Part shown: positions 1-5,222 of the stretch, one piece after another
Layout of the letters: each line of letters begins with the position of its first letter
How positions within the stretch are numbered: position 1 is the first letter of the stretch
Source: DASQDN01 sp035630195
GTDB lineage: Bacteria > Acidobacteriota > Terriglobia > Bryobacterales > Bryobacteraceae
Direction of reading: 5' to 3'
NCBI GenBank assembly: GCA_035630195.1
Contig: DASQLD010000631.1
Location: 1 to 5,222 of the forward strand
DNA: 5,222 bases
Translations under genes and position numbers: made by a program
Notes under the pieces: model-generated
Told to the model about the DNA's origin: nothing
Database searches by the model: none
Seen by the model: the letters and a program-made list of their open reading frames with translations, nothing else

Positions 1-1
1 T

Positions 2-1048
2 GAATACACCAGCCTCTTCTACATCCCTTCAGAGGCTCCTCTGGATCTGTACCGGGCCGACTATAAAGGCGGCGTAAAGCTGTACGTCAAGCGGGTCTTC
101 ATCATGGACGACGCAAAAGAACTCCTGCCGCAGTACCTGCGATTCGTGCGCGGCATCATCGACAGCGAGGACCTTCCGCTGAATGTCAGCCGTGAGATTC
201 TGCAGCAGAACCGCATCCTGACCACGATCCGTACGGCGAGTGTTAAGAAGATCCTTTCCGAGCTAAAGACAATCGCGGATAAACAGCCAGACGAGTATTC
301 GAAGTTCATCGGAGAATATAACCGACCGCTGAAAGAAGGCTTGTACAGCGATTACGGAAATCGCGAGACGCTACTGGACCTGATCCGATTCAGATCAACC
401 AAAGCGGAAGGCCTCACGAGCCTCGCCGACGTGAAGACGCGCATGAAGGAAGGTCAGAAAGCGATCTACTACCTGACCGGCGGCTCCGAAAGTCTTCTGC
501 GGACGTCCCCACTCCTCGAGATCTATCGAAGGAAGGACATGGAGGTTCTCATTCTCGACGACGAAGTTGACGAGATCGTCTTCTCAGGTGTAGACAAATA
601 TGGCGACATCGAGCTGAAGGCCATCAATAAAGCAGCCACAGCCGAAGATCTGAAGGACGAAGACGAGCCCGACAAGGGTGAAGAGGTAAGGCCGCTGCTC
701 GACAAGATTAAGTCCGTGCTCGGGGACAAAGTGAAGGAAGTGCGGGCCTCAGTGCGGCTCGCAGACAGCCCGTCGTGCATCGTTTCTGATGAACACGAAC
801 CTTCGATGAAGGTCCAGCAGATGCTCCGTGCAATGGGTCAAAAGGAGTTACCGGAGCTCAAGCCCACCCTCGAGATCAACCCCGATCACGAAATCGTCCG
901 CAAATTGCTGATCCACTCCGACGGAAGTACCGCTGAGGATGCGGCCTGGCTCCTTTACGAACAAGCTCTCCTGATGGAAGGCGTACCATTACAGGAACCC
1001 GGAGCTTTCGTTCAGCGGCTCAACCGTGTTCTTAACCGATCAATCTAA
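2..1048 (+). CDS. htpG: Molecular chaperone HtpG (Hsp90 family), C-terminal 348 residues; start lies before the window
   Basis: This is the 3' part of a bacterial Hsp90 gene. Hsp90 is an ATP-driven homodimeric cytoplasmic chaperone that remodels client proteins, often with DnaK. The frame is open from base 2, so the first in-frame ATG (104) is internal: the residues before it (EYTSLFYIPSEAP, then KLYVKRVFIMDD) are typical Hsp90 middle domain. Next comes LRFVRGIIDSEDLPLNVSRE; the Arg at nt 191-193 matches the middle-domain Arg that contacts ATP phosphate in the family (E. coli R336 by motif). The segment RMKEGQKAIYYLTG and the final dimerisation domain (INPDHEIVRKL, then LLYEQALLMEG) follow. 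It ends RVLNRSI with no MEEVD tail, as expected for bacterial HtpG. The ATPase domain and most of the middle domain lie outside the window. No frameshift is seen. Identification is by recalled similarity to E. coli HtpG along the whole visible length. Confidence 0.97.
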   Translation, partial: EYTSLFYIPSEAPLDLYRADYKGGVKLYVKRVFIMDDAKELLPQYLRFVRGIIDSEDLPLNVSREILQQNRILTTIRTASVKKILSELKTIADKQPDEYSKFIGEYNRPLKEGLYSDYGNRETLLDLIRFRSTKAEGLTSLADVKTRMKEGQKAIYYLTGGSESLLRTSPLLEIYRRKDMEVLILDDEVDEIVFSGVDKYGDIELKAINKAATAEDLKDEDEPDKGEEVRPLLDKIKSVLGDKVKEVRASVRLADSPSCIVSDEHEPSMKVQQMLRAMGQKELPELKPTLEINPDHEIVRKLLIHSDGSTAEDAAWLLYEQALLMEGVPLQEPGAFVQRLNRVLNRSI

Positions 1049-1089
1049 TTGATGCTACGGTAACCACGTCCTTCCAGATTTTGGACACC

Positions 1090-1134
1090 GATTGAAACAC
1101 TGCCGCGCAGCGGCGCCAGGGCAGTGTTTCAATC
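1090..1134 (+). terminator. Perfect 15-bp inverted repeat, putative htpG terminator or palindromic repeat
   Basis: GATTGAAACACTGCC (1090-1104) is exactly complementary to GGCAGTGTTTCAATC (1120-1134). The 15-nt loop contains a possible 4-bp inner stem (GCGC 1105-1108 with GCGC 1113-1116). It begins 41 nt after the htpG stop, which fits a transcription terminator, but no T-tract follows on either strand. It may therefore act as an mRNA-stabilising hairpin, or be one copy of a dispersed palindromic repeat. The dyad is certain; its role is inferred. Confidence 0.5.
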
Positions 1135-1290
1135 CGCAACTGCAGAGTCTTCACTTGGTTCGGGGCAGTTTGTGATCAACCGTCACTCTTAATATGTCCG
1201 GTTCCAGGACGTGCGATCGGAGGCACTCCCCCGAACGCCGTGTCTCAGCAACAAACAAGATAAGTGGTTCGAGCCAGCGCGAGACCATTA

Positions 1291-1315
1291 GCTGGTCAAG
1301 CTAAGTTTGGCCAGC
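1291..1315. repeat. Short hairpin, 9-bp stem and 7-nt loop
   Basis: GCTGGTCAA (1291-1299) pairs with TTGGCCAGC (1307-1315), with one G-T mismatch that is a G-U wobble in RNA. The loop is 7 nt. It stands alone in the intergenic region, about 340 bp before the peptidase start. No T-run follows. Function is unknown; it could belong to a longer structured leader or be chance. Confidence 0.35.
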
Positions 1316-1432
1316 ACGCATTGAGGTTATGTCCAAAGCGTCATCCCGTTGCTCAGTAGCGACGCAACACTGTCGCCAAGCGGTGCTTCTCCTCAATAGG
1401 CCGTCTGTCAACGGTGCCGAGCTAGGCGAACG

Positions 1433-1452
1433 TTCCCGAGCCGCCTCGGGAA
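1433..1452. repeat. GC-rich hairpin, 8-bp stem and 4-nt loop
   Basis: TTCCCGAG (1433-1440) is exactly complementary to CTCGGGAA (1445-1452) around the loop CCGC. This is a compact, stable stem-loop, as in intrinsic terminators, but GTGGCC rather than a T-tract follows on the + strand. On the minus strand the flank is CGTTCG, again without a T-run. It lies about 200 bp before the peptidase start. Role is unknown. Confidence 0.4.
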
Positions 1453-1644
1453 GTGGCCAGCGCGCCGCCGGAGAAACCGCGTTTGAGAATGCCCATGCTT
1501 ACCGCGCCGGCACTGTCTAAACTAAGCAGAGTGTATGAAAAGACATCGTCTACCGGTGCGTGGACTAAGCACTGGGTTGCGCTAAGACCCCAGGTGAAAA
1601 GGCACCCAACTGCCAGCTTCAGGTAAGCGGAAACAGGACCTTTT

Positions 1645-1648
1645 GGAG
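1645..1648 (+). promoter_or_regulatory. Probable ribosome binding site of the S58 peptidase gene
   Basis: GGAG sits 10 nt before the ATG at 1659. It supports that start, which also gives a complete signal peptide. A nearer ATG at 1652 is in a different frame. Confidence 0.5.
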
Positions 1649-1658
1649 TGGATGGACT

Positions 1659-2816
1659 ATGACAAGAAGCTTATTATTTGCCGCGTTGGCCCTCACGTTA
1701 GGGGCCGCGGAGAAACCCCGTGCTCGAGATCTCGGAGTTCCGTTCGACGGCACTCCGGGCGCTCTGAATGCGATCACGGACGTGAAGGGCGTTGAAGTCG
1801 GCCAGACGACGCTGATCAGAGGGGAGGGTGTCCTGAAACCTGGACAGGGGCCCGTGCGAACAGGCGTCACCGTGATCCTGCCGCGAGGCAAGCGATCGAA
1901 GGACCCGGTGTTCGCCGGCTGGTTCTCGTTGAACGGCAATGGTGAAATGACCGGCACTACCTGGGTTGAAGAGTCCGGATTCATGGAAGGCCCAATGGCG
2001 ATCACCAATACGCACAGTGTCGGTGTGGTTCGCGATGCCATCATCGCTTGGGAAGTGCAGCACGACCTGCTTCGCGGGGCATTTGCGCTTCCCGTCGTCG
2101 CCGAAACGAACGATGGTTGGCTTAACGACATCAATGGGTTTCATGTAAAGCCCGAACACGTATTTCACGCGTTGGAGGCGGCATCTATGGGCCCGGTCGC
2201 CGAGGGCAACGTCGGGGGCGGCACCGGCATGCATTGTTACGATTTCAAGGGCGGCACCGGCACAGCATCACGAAAGCTCCCGAATGCGGACGGCGGGTAC
2301 ACCGTCGGGGTGCTGGTACAGGCGAACTTCGGAACGCGCCGGCACCTCATGGTGGCGGGCGCGCCGGTAGGAAAGGAAATTGGTTGCGATAAATATCCCT
2401 GCCGTCCGATCACCCTGCCTGCGCCCGCCCGCGACGGATCGATCATCATCGTGGTTGCGACAGACGCGCCGCTCATCGCCCCTCAGCTAAGACGGTTGGC
2501 GGTGAGGGCGGCGCTCGGAATCGCCCGTACCGGAGGCATGTCCGGCAACGGGTCCGGCGACATCTTCATCGCCTTTTCAACGGCTAATCCGGGAGTCGCA
2601 GGAGATCCCGATGCGTCCACGGTCAGAATGCTCTCGAACCGCCGGATCGACGATCTCTTCGAGGCCACCGTCTTTGCGACTGAGGAGGCCGTGATCAACG
2701 CGATGGTTGCCGCCGAAACGATGGTGGGGAGAGACTATCACCGATGGATAGGCCTGCCGCATGAAGAGCTTAAACAGGTGTTACGAAGATATCGGAGGTT
2801 GACAGAAAGTAAGTGA
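1659..2816 (+). CDS. Exported S58-family (DmpA/BapA-type) aminopeptidase, autoprocessing Ntn-hydrolase fold
   Basis: Members of this family release N-terminal residues from peptides or amides (DmpA: L- and D-aminopeptidase; BapA: beta-peptides). They are made as precursors that cleave themselves into alpha and beta chains, leaving a Ser at the new N-terminus. Here the cleavage site is Gly260-Ser261 in DGSIIIVVATDAPL, and Ser299 and Asp301 lie in GNGSGDIF. The offsets of +38 and +40 equal those recalled for Ser250/Ser288/Glu290 in BapA-type enzymes. Asn223 in VQANFG probably corresponds to the oxyanion Asn (about 218). Other family motifs are GVEVGQTT, ITNTHSVGVVRD, ETNDGWLNDI and GNVGGGTGM. 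Residues 1-17 form a signal peptide (basic Arg3, hydrophobic core, LGAA), so it probably works outside the cytoplasm. The 385-residue length is normal for the family. The Tyr of the active-site ET-Y-DG motif seems to be Asn151 here, which may alter activity. Substrate cannot be predicted. It appears monocistronic. Confidence 0.93.
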   Translation: MTRSLLFAALALTLGAAEKPRARDLGVPFDGTPGALNAITDVKGVEVGQTTLIRGEGVLKPGQGPVRTGVTVILPRGKRSKDPVFAGWFSLNGNGEMTGTTWVEESGFMEGPMAITNTHSVGVVRDAIIAWEVQHDLLRGAFALPVVAETNDGWLNDINGFHVKPEHVFHALEAASMGPVAEGNVGGGTGMHCYDFKGGTGTASRKLPNADGGYTVGVLVQANFGTRRHLMVAGAPVGKEIGCDKYPCRPITLPAPARDGSIIIVVATDAPLIAPQLRRLAVRAALGIARTGGMSGNGSGDIFIAFSTANPGVAGDPDASTVRMLSNRRIDDLFEATVFATEEAVINAMVAAETMVGRDYHRWIGLPHEELKQVLRRYRRLTESK

Positions 2817-3005
2817 GACAAGACCGCCCGGCCACAACATCGCGGTGCACTGATCTTCCCGTCAAAGCTGTCGGATTCAGCTTTCGGACACTAAGGGACC
2901 GGGTTTCTCCGCACCGCGCTAGTCGGAAGTTGGCCGGAAGTCCTCTTCTGGGAGATTACCCGCGCTCAAAGGCGCAGCGCTTCCCCTCGTGCCCGATGTG
3001 TGGCC

Positions 3006-4862
3006 TTACCCCCGAAGGTGGGCAAGTGCCGTCTTTGCCGGCCTGCCATTTTGGAGAAGCCGATCATTCTTGTTGCAGAACATGTGCGGCCCGATCGGCT
3101 CAGATGAGAACCGCTGGTCGTACCGGCATGTGGGGAGGACTGCACCGTCCGAATCGTCGGTGATGACGGGAGTTCCGCCATGTACGAATGCTGTACGAAT
3201 AGGGTCGGTTACGTGAGATTTGTGAGATGTGGCGAATCGTAAAATCAGTAACTTGCTGATTCTCGAAGATCTCGTTTCTTCGTGGTTCGAATCCATGCCG
3301 GGGAGCCAGATCTCCAAATTGCGTCCAGACCCCGCCTTTTCCTTTTCCTTGCTATAACTTTGCTGGTTCGAACGTCGTAAGATTTCGAAAGGTTCGAACA
3401 GGGCTGTCCGCAACCTACCCTCCTTCCAGGACGCTTTCTCCACAACCGTCTGGAGCAACCGCCGCTGCTCAAGAGCGGGTTGCTGGAGGAACAACTTGCT
3501 CGCCCGGCTTGTCAGGCGCAGCATATCGATCGCCTGATCGATTGGGGCCGGCGTGGCCTTTTCGATGCCCTTGATCTTGAGAAGTAATCCGTCCTGTTCC
3601 CCGCGCATCGAGGTGGCCTGTCTGTCGAAGAATTCCTGACTGATTCGTCCGTCAAGCTTGTCCATGTACATGGTCTCGATGCGGGCCTCAATCTGGTTGT
3701 GGCGGGTCCTGAGCTTCCTAATGCTCTCAGCACGAGCGCCCTGCGCCGTCCGGTCTGAATCCAGGACAGCATCGCGAAGCCACTCGAGGATAGCCGGTAG
3801 GATGACCAACTCCTGGAGAATGTTGGCGAACTCACCGGAGAGGACTTCCTGCCGCGTATACGGCTCGGGGCATTTCCCGCGATGGCCCGTGCAGTGGTAG
3901 TAGACATACTTCCGCTTCTTCAATTCTCCGACGAACAGGCAACCGCAATGGCCGCAGCGCACAAGGCCGGTGTACGCAAAATCATGCTTCACTTTCCGAG
4001 TACGATTCGCGGCCCGCGCATCGAGCAACTCCTGAACGCGTTGCCAACACTCCCGGCTTACGAGCGGTTCGTGGGTGCCCTGGTACGTGATGCCGTCCCA
4101 ATCAAAATCGCCGGTGTACAACCGCTTCCTCAGGATTTGGTGAACAACACTAATGTAGAGTTTGCGCCCGCGAAGACGGACGCCCTCGGCATTGAGTTCC
4201 TTGACGAGCGCCTTCACGGAATGACGCGTCGCCCTGAATCGTTCGAAGATCTCAGTGATCACTGGCGCTGTATCAAGATCGGGTATGATCGTACGCTTGC
4301 CGTTCGCCCCGTCGACGTTCTTGTACCCCATCGGCGCAAAACTCGGGTAGATCCCCGCTCGCGCCTTCTCGGTCATGCCCTTGATCGTCTCCTCACCCAG
4401 GTTGAGGCTGTAATTGCGTGCTACCAGAACCTTGATGCCGTGGACGAACTGTTGGCTCGACTTGGAATCGGGGCTGAGGATTTCGCCCTCCTTCACGAGA
4501 TGGATGGTAAGGTCCCAGTCCTTCACATCAAGCGTCGCATAGTCCTTTAGGTTCCGATACAGGCGATCAGTCTTCTCGACAAGGATTATGGGTCGAGCAG
4601 GATGCTTTCGCAAATACGCGAGCATCTCGTTGAATCCAGTCCTACCACTCTTGCTGGCAGATTCAACATCGATGAATTCCTGAGCGATGATGAAGCCCTG
4701 CTTTACGGCGTAGTCGCGCAACAGGCGCAGTTGAGCCTCGATGCTGTAGCCCTCCTCGCGCTGTTCCCGGCTTGATACCCGCACATAGACCACAACGCGG
4801 CTGGCCTGCGGGGCCATCTTCCCTCTGGAGGCTGATGACACGGTTAGCGTTCTCGCTGGCAT
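3006..4862 (-). CDS. Large serine recombinase (site-specific integrase) with a tail read through the att-like site
   Basis: This protein cuts and rejoins DNA at att sites through a phosphoserine link, integrating or excising an element. The resolvase catalytic domain spans about residues 22-170: YVRVSSREQ with nucleophile Ser30, and DRLYRN (99-104) with the catalytic Arg100 and Arg103 pair. The recombinase domain (about 175-290) includes APMGY and the segment around DWDGITYQGTHEPLVS. A zinc ribbon follows (Cys303, Cys306, Cys324, Cys331), then a coiled-coil-like stretch (about 370-435), in the usual order for the family. The recognisable protein ends near residue 505. The last ~110 residues run antisense through the tRNA piece and hairpins to a TAA at 3006-3008, so the native tail probably depends on integration state. 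An alternative start is Met16 (MAPQ), preceded by GAGGG. The gene starts 2 nt after the stop of the upstream small gene, suggesting coupling. All catalytic residues are intact, so it could be active. Confidence 0.95.
   Translation of the reverse strand: MPARTLTVSSASRGKMAPQASRVVVYVRVSSREQREEGYSIEAQLRLLRDYAVKQGFIIAQEFIDVESASKSGRTGFNEMLAYLRKHPARPIILVEKTDRLYRNLKDYATLDVKDWDLTIHLVKEGEILSPDSKSSQQFVHGIKVLVARNYSLNLGEETIKGMTEKARAGIYPSFAPMGYKNVDGANGKRTIIPDLDTAPVITEIFERFRATRHSVKALVKELNAEGVRLRGRKLYISVVHQILRKRLYTGDFDWDGITYQGTHEPLVSRECWQRVQELLDARAANRTRKVKHDFAYTGLVRCGHCGCLFVGELKKRKYVYYHCTGHRGKCPEPYTRQEVLSGEFANILQELVILPAILEWLRDAVLDSDRTAQGARAESIRKLRTRHNQIEARIETMYMDKLDGRISQEFFDRQATSMRGEQDGLLLKIKGIEKATPAPIDQAIDMLRLTSRASKLFLQQPALEQRRLLQTVVEKASWKEGRLRTALFEPFEILRRSNQQSYSKEKEKAGSGRNLEIWLPGMDSNHEETRSSRISKLLILRFATSHKSHVTDPIRTAFVHGGTPVITDDSDGAVLPTCRYDQRFSSEPIGPHMFCNKNDRLLQNGRPAKTALAHLRG
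3058..3100. repeat. 8-bp inverted repeat with 27-nt spacer
   Basis: AGCCGATC (3058-3065) and GATCGGCT (3093-3100) are exact complements. The right copy overlaps the palindrome CCGATCGG (3091-3098). It lies inside the unusual C-terminal tail of the recombinase ORF, about 140 bp from the presumed att region. It could be an arm-type protein-binding site or chance. Confidence 0.25.
3181..3228. repeat. Two pairs of short tandem direct repeats beside the att-like region
   Basis: TGTACGAAT occurs at 3181-3189 and again at 3192-3200 (11-bp period, one helical turn). GTGAGAT occurs at 3213-3219 and 3222-3228 (9-bp period). They lie just outside the hairpins and tRNA piece at 3243-3308. Such spacing would suit paired binding of a protein on one face of the DNA, but this is only inference. 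The repeats themselves are exact. Confidence 0.45.
3243..3282. repeat. Two adjacent hairpins of identical geometry (6-bp stem, 7-nt loop) abutting the tRNA 3' piece
   Basis: AATCAG (3243-3248) pairs with CTGATT (3256-3261). Two bases later CGAAGA (3264-3269) pairs with TCTTCG (3277-3282). Both stems are perfect and both loops are 7 nt. The second overlaps the first two bases of the T-stem at 3281. Neither loop has the U33 and anticodon context of a tRNA anticodon arm, so they are not the missing part of a tRNA. Successive dyads like these fit the half-sites of a large-serine-recombinase attachment site, or a terminator region for converging transcripts. Confidence 0.55.
3281..3308 (+). other. 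3' piece of a tRNA gene (T-arm, acceptor 3' strand, G73, CCA); candidate att core
   Basis: CGTGG (3281-3285) pairs with CCATG (3293-3297), with one G-U, closed by the conserved G53-C61 pair around the canonical T-loop TTCGAAT. CCGGGGA (3298-3304), G73 (3305) and an encoded CCA (3306-3308) follow. This is a textbook tRNA 3' end. The partner 5' strand (TCCCCGG) and the D and anticodon arms are absent upstream, so it is not a working tRNA. U1-A72 with G73 suits tRNA-Asn best; tRNA-Gln is possible. tRNA 3' ends are common integration targets, and duplicated 3' pieces mark element junctions. It lies antisense in the recombinase ORF, where it encodes WLPGMDSNH (residues 519-527). Confidence 0.75.
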
Positions 4863-4864
4863 AC

Positions 4865-5062
4865 CTATTCAACCTTACCCTGTGAAAGATCGATTGTCTT
4901 TCGATCCCATGAACGGAGGATCTGCGCGAATTCCACAAGTCTCCGGCGCGCGGCAGCCCACTCACTATCCGTAAGAGTGCGGCCAGCGCGCAATTCGAAT
5001 GCTTCCCGCGCCGCGGCCTCGACGTGCCGTTGACGCTCGGCCCTTTTGACGTCCGGTTGCAT
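4865..5062 (-). CDS. Small charged helical protein (65 aa) coupled to the serine recombinase; function unknown
   Basis: The reading frame runs to a GTG at 5194 (109 aa), but I prefer the internal ATG at 5060-5062. From there (MQPDVKRAERQRHVEAA) the sequence is rich in charged residues and predicted helical, whereas the preceding 44 residues look like translated leader. No strong ribosome binding site is seen at either start. The protein has no signal peptide, membrane segment or Cys. A patterned stretch (LTDSEWAAARRRLVEFAQILRSW) suggests two amphipathic helices with Trp and Leu anchors. Its stop (TAG, 4865-4867) lies 2 nt before the recombinase ATG, so the two are probably co-translated. By position it could be an accessory factor, regulator or directionality factor of the recombinase. 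I recognise no domain, so this is only inference. Confidence 0.65.
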   Translation of the reverse strand: MQPDVKRAERQRHVEAAAREAFELRAGRTLTDSEWAAARRRLVEFAQILRSWDRKTIDLSQGKVE

Positions 5063-5222
5063 GTGCGACGAAGCAAACGAAAGTAGATGTATCGTTAACG
5101 GTCCGCGAGAGTAACCGCGTGAGCACCTTCCGGCAAGTCCATCGCTAGATGCACGATAGCCGCCGCGGGCCAGGATTGGGCCATCTAGGCGCACGTCGAT
5201 GCGGCGCGGGCGGCCGACAGGA
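5063..5222 (-). promoter_or_regulatory. Leader and likely promoter region of the small-gene/recombinase operon
   Basis: No gene is supported in these 160 bp. Read on the minus strand, TTGCCG is followed after 17 nt by TACTCT, about 50 nt before the preferred start. The spacing is right but the -10 match is weak. A 7-bp inverted repeat CTAGATG/CATCTAG (5145-5151, 5182-5188) with a 30-nt spacer lies further upstream. No second copy of the tRNA 3' piece appears, so the other end of any element is not here. Confidence 0.3.

Larger units (their letters stand above)
1049..1658. other. 610-bp intergenic region between htpG and the S58 peptidase gene, no convincing gene
   Basis: The only ORF of note is 63 codons (1329-1520, +). 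It lacks a ribosome binding site, has a low-complexity Ala/Arg/Ser/Gly composition, and runs through a GC-rich hairpin, so I do not call it. The region holds three inverted repeats (1090-1134, 1291-1315, 1433-1452), listed separately. The promoter of the downstream peptidase should lie here. I see no well-spaced -35/-10 pair: the AT-rich TAATAT at 1190-1195 has only a poor TTGTGA partner 14 nt upstream. No tRNA, rRNA or riboswitch fold was recognised. A small RNA or a decayed gene cannot be excluded. Confidence 0.7.
2817..3242. other. Spacer between the peptidase gene and the recombinase att-like region; no clear gene
   Basis: Nothing here is recognised. On the + strand a GTG at 2813 overlaps the peptidase stop (GTGA) and opens 116 codons to 3163, with GGAGG at 2794-2798 (14 nt upstream, rather far). 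Its Arg/Ser/Pro-rich composition looks like translated non-coding DNA, but it does contain C60-x2-C63 and C88-x2-C91, as in a zinc ribbon. On the minus strand the part from 3006 is read as the recombinase tail. An 8-bp inverted repeat AGCCGATC/GATCGGCT (3058-3065, 3093-3100) and short direct repeats near 3181-3228 are present. No T-tailed terminator for the peptidase gene was found. It may be host DNA next to an integrated element. Confidence 0.5.

Noticed and set aside
1090..1134. CRISPR-repeat-like ends (ATTGAAAC and GTTTCAAT)
   Set aside because: Only one dyad is present, with no repeated units or spacers; the match is to its two complementary arms.
1170..1195. Possible promoter TTGTGA / TAATAT
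   Set aside because: Spacing is only 14 nt and it lies more than 450 bp before the next gene.
1265..1285. T-arm-like string GTGGTTCGAGCC at about 1264-1275
   Set aside because: The flanks do not form a 5-bp T-stem and no acceptor/CCA follows, so it is not a second att copy.
1329..1520. 63-codon ORF in the htpG-peptidase spacer
   Set aside because: No ribosome binding site, low-complexity composition, and it contains a GC-rich hairpin.
3236..3308. A complete tRNA ending at CCA 3308
   Set aside because: No 5' acceptor strand complementary to CCGGGGA and no D-arm upstream; the hairpins lack U33 and a usable anticodon loop.
3367..3398. Three TTCGAA hexamers within 32 bp, echoing the T-loop hexamer at 3286-3291
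   Set aside because: They fall in recombinase codons; two encode Phe-Glu in FEPFE and the third spans RSN, so coding content explains them adequately.
3882..4550. 222-codon + strand ORF opposite the recombinase
   Set aside because: It lies fully antisense to well-conserved recombinase domains (including the zinc ribbon) and shows no recognisable protein features of its own.
4663..5076. 137-codon minus-strand ORF overlapping the recombinase start and the small gene
   Set aside because: It is an out-of-frame shadow with Arg/Ser/Gly-rich composition, covering two better supported genes.

Overview
The window looks like a piece of bacterial chromosome with a mobile-element gene beside it. The lineage is probably Acidobacteriota (Solibacter/Bryobacter-like). 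That is an inference from the moderately high GC, an exported DmpA-type peptidase and the style of the genes, and no marker gene confirms it. It holds one partial and three complete or near-complete genes: the 3' part of htpG (+), a secreted DmpA/BapA-type S58 peptidase (+), and, on the opposite strand, a large serine recombinase preceded by a tightly coupled small gene.

Layout. Positions 2-1048 encode the last 348 residues of the Hsp90 chaperone HtpG. A perfect 15-bp inverted repeat (1090-1134) lies 41 nt after its stop and may be its terminator. A 610-bp stretch without a convincing gene (1049-1658) has two further short hairpins. The S58 peptidase (1659-2816) has a signal peptide and the nucleophile/acid residues of the family at the expected spacing. 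After it, 2817-3242 has no clear gene, only a dubious Cys-containing ORF and short repeats. The minus-strand recombinase (4862 down to 3006) and the 65-residue protein upstream of it (5062 down to 4865) are separated by 2 nt and probably form a two-gene operon. The last 160 bp are probably the leader of that operon.

The most interesting locus is about 3181-3308. The 28 bp at 3281-3308 are a well-formed 3' piece of a tRNA: T-stem, TTCGAAT loop, 3' acceptor strand, G73 and encoded CCA. It lies antisense within the recombinase reading frame, with no tRNA 5' half next to it. It is preceded by two hairpins, each of 6-bp stem and 7-nt loop, and by two pairs of short direct repeats. The simplest reading is that this is the recombinase's attachment region, derived from a tRNA 3' end (tRNA-Asn-like by acceptor sequence). 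The recombinase's last ~110 residues would then be translation through the att site into whatever lies beyond. On that view the recombinase and small gene are the mobile part and the htpG/peptidase side is the host chromosome, but the other end of the element is not visible here. No CRISPR array, rRNA, complete tRNA or IS transposase was seen.
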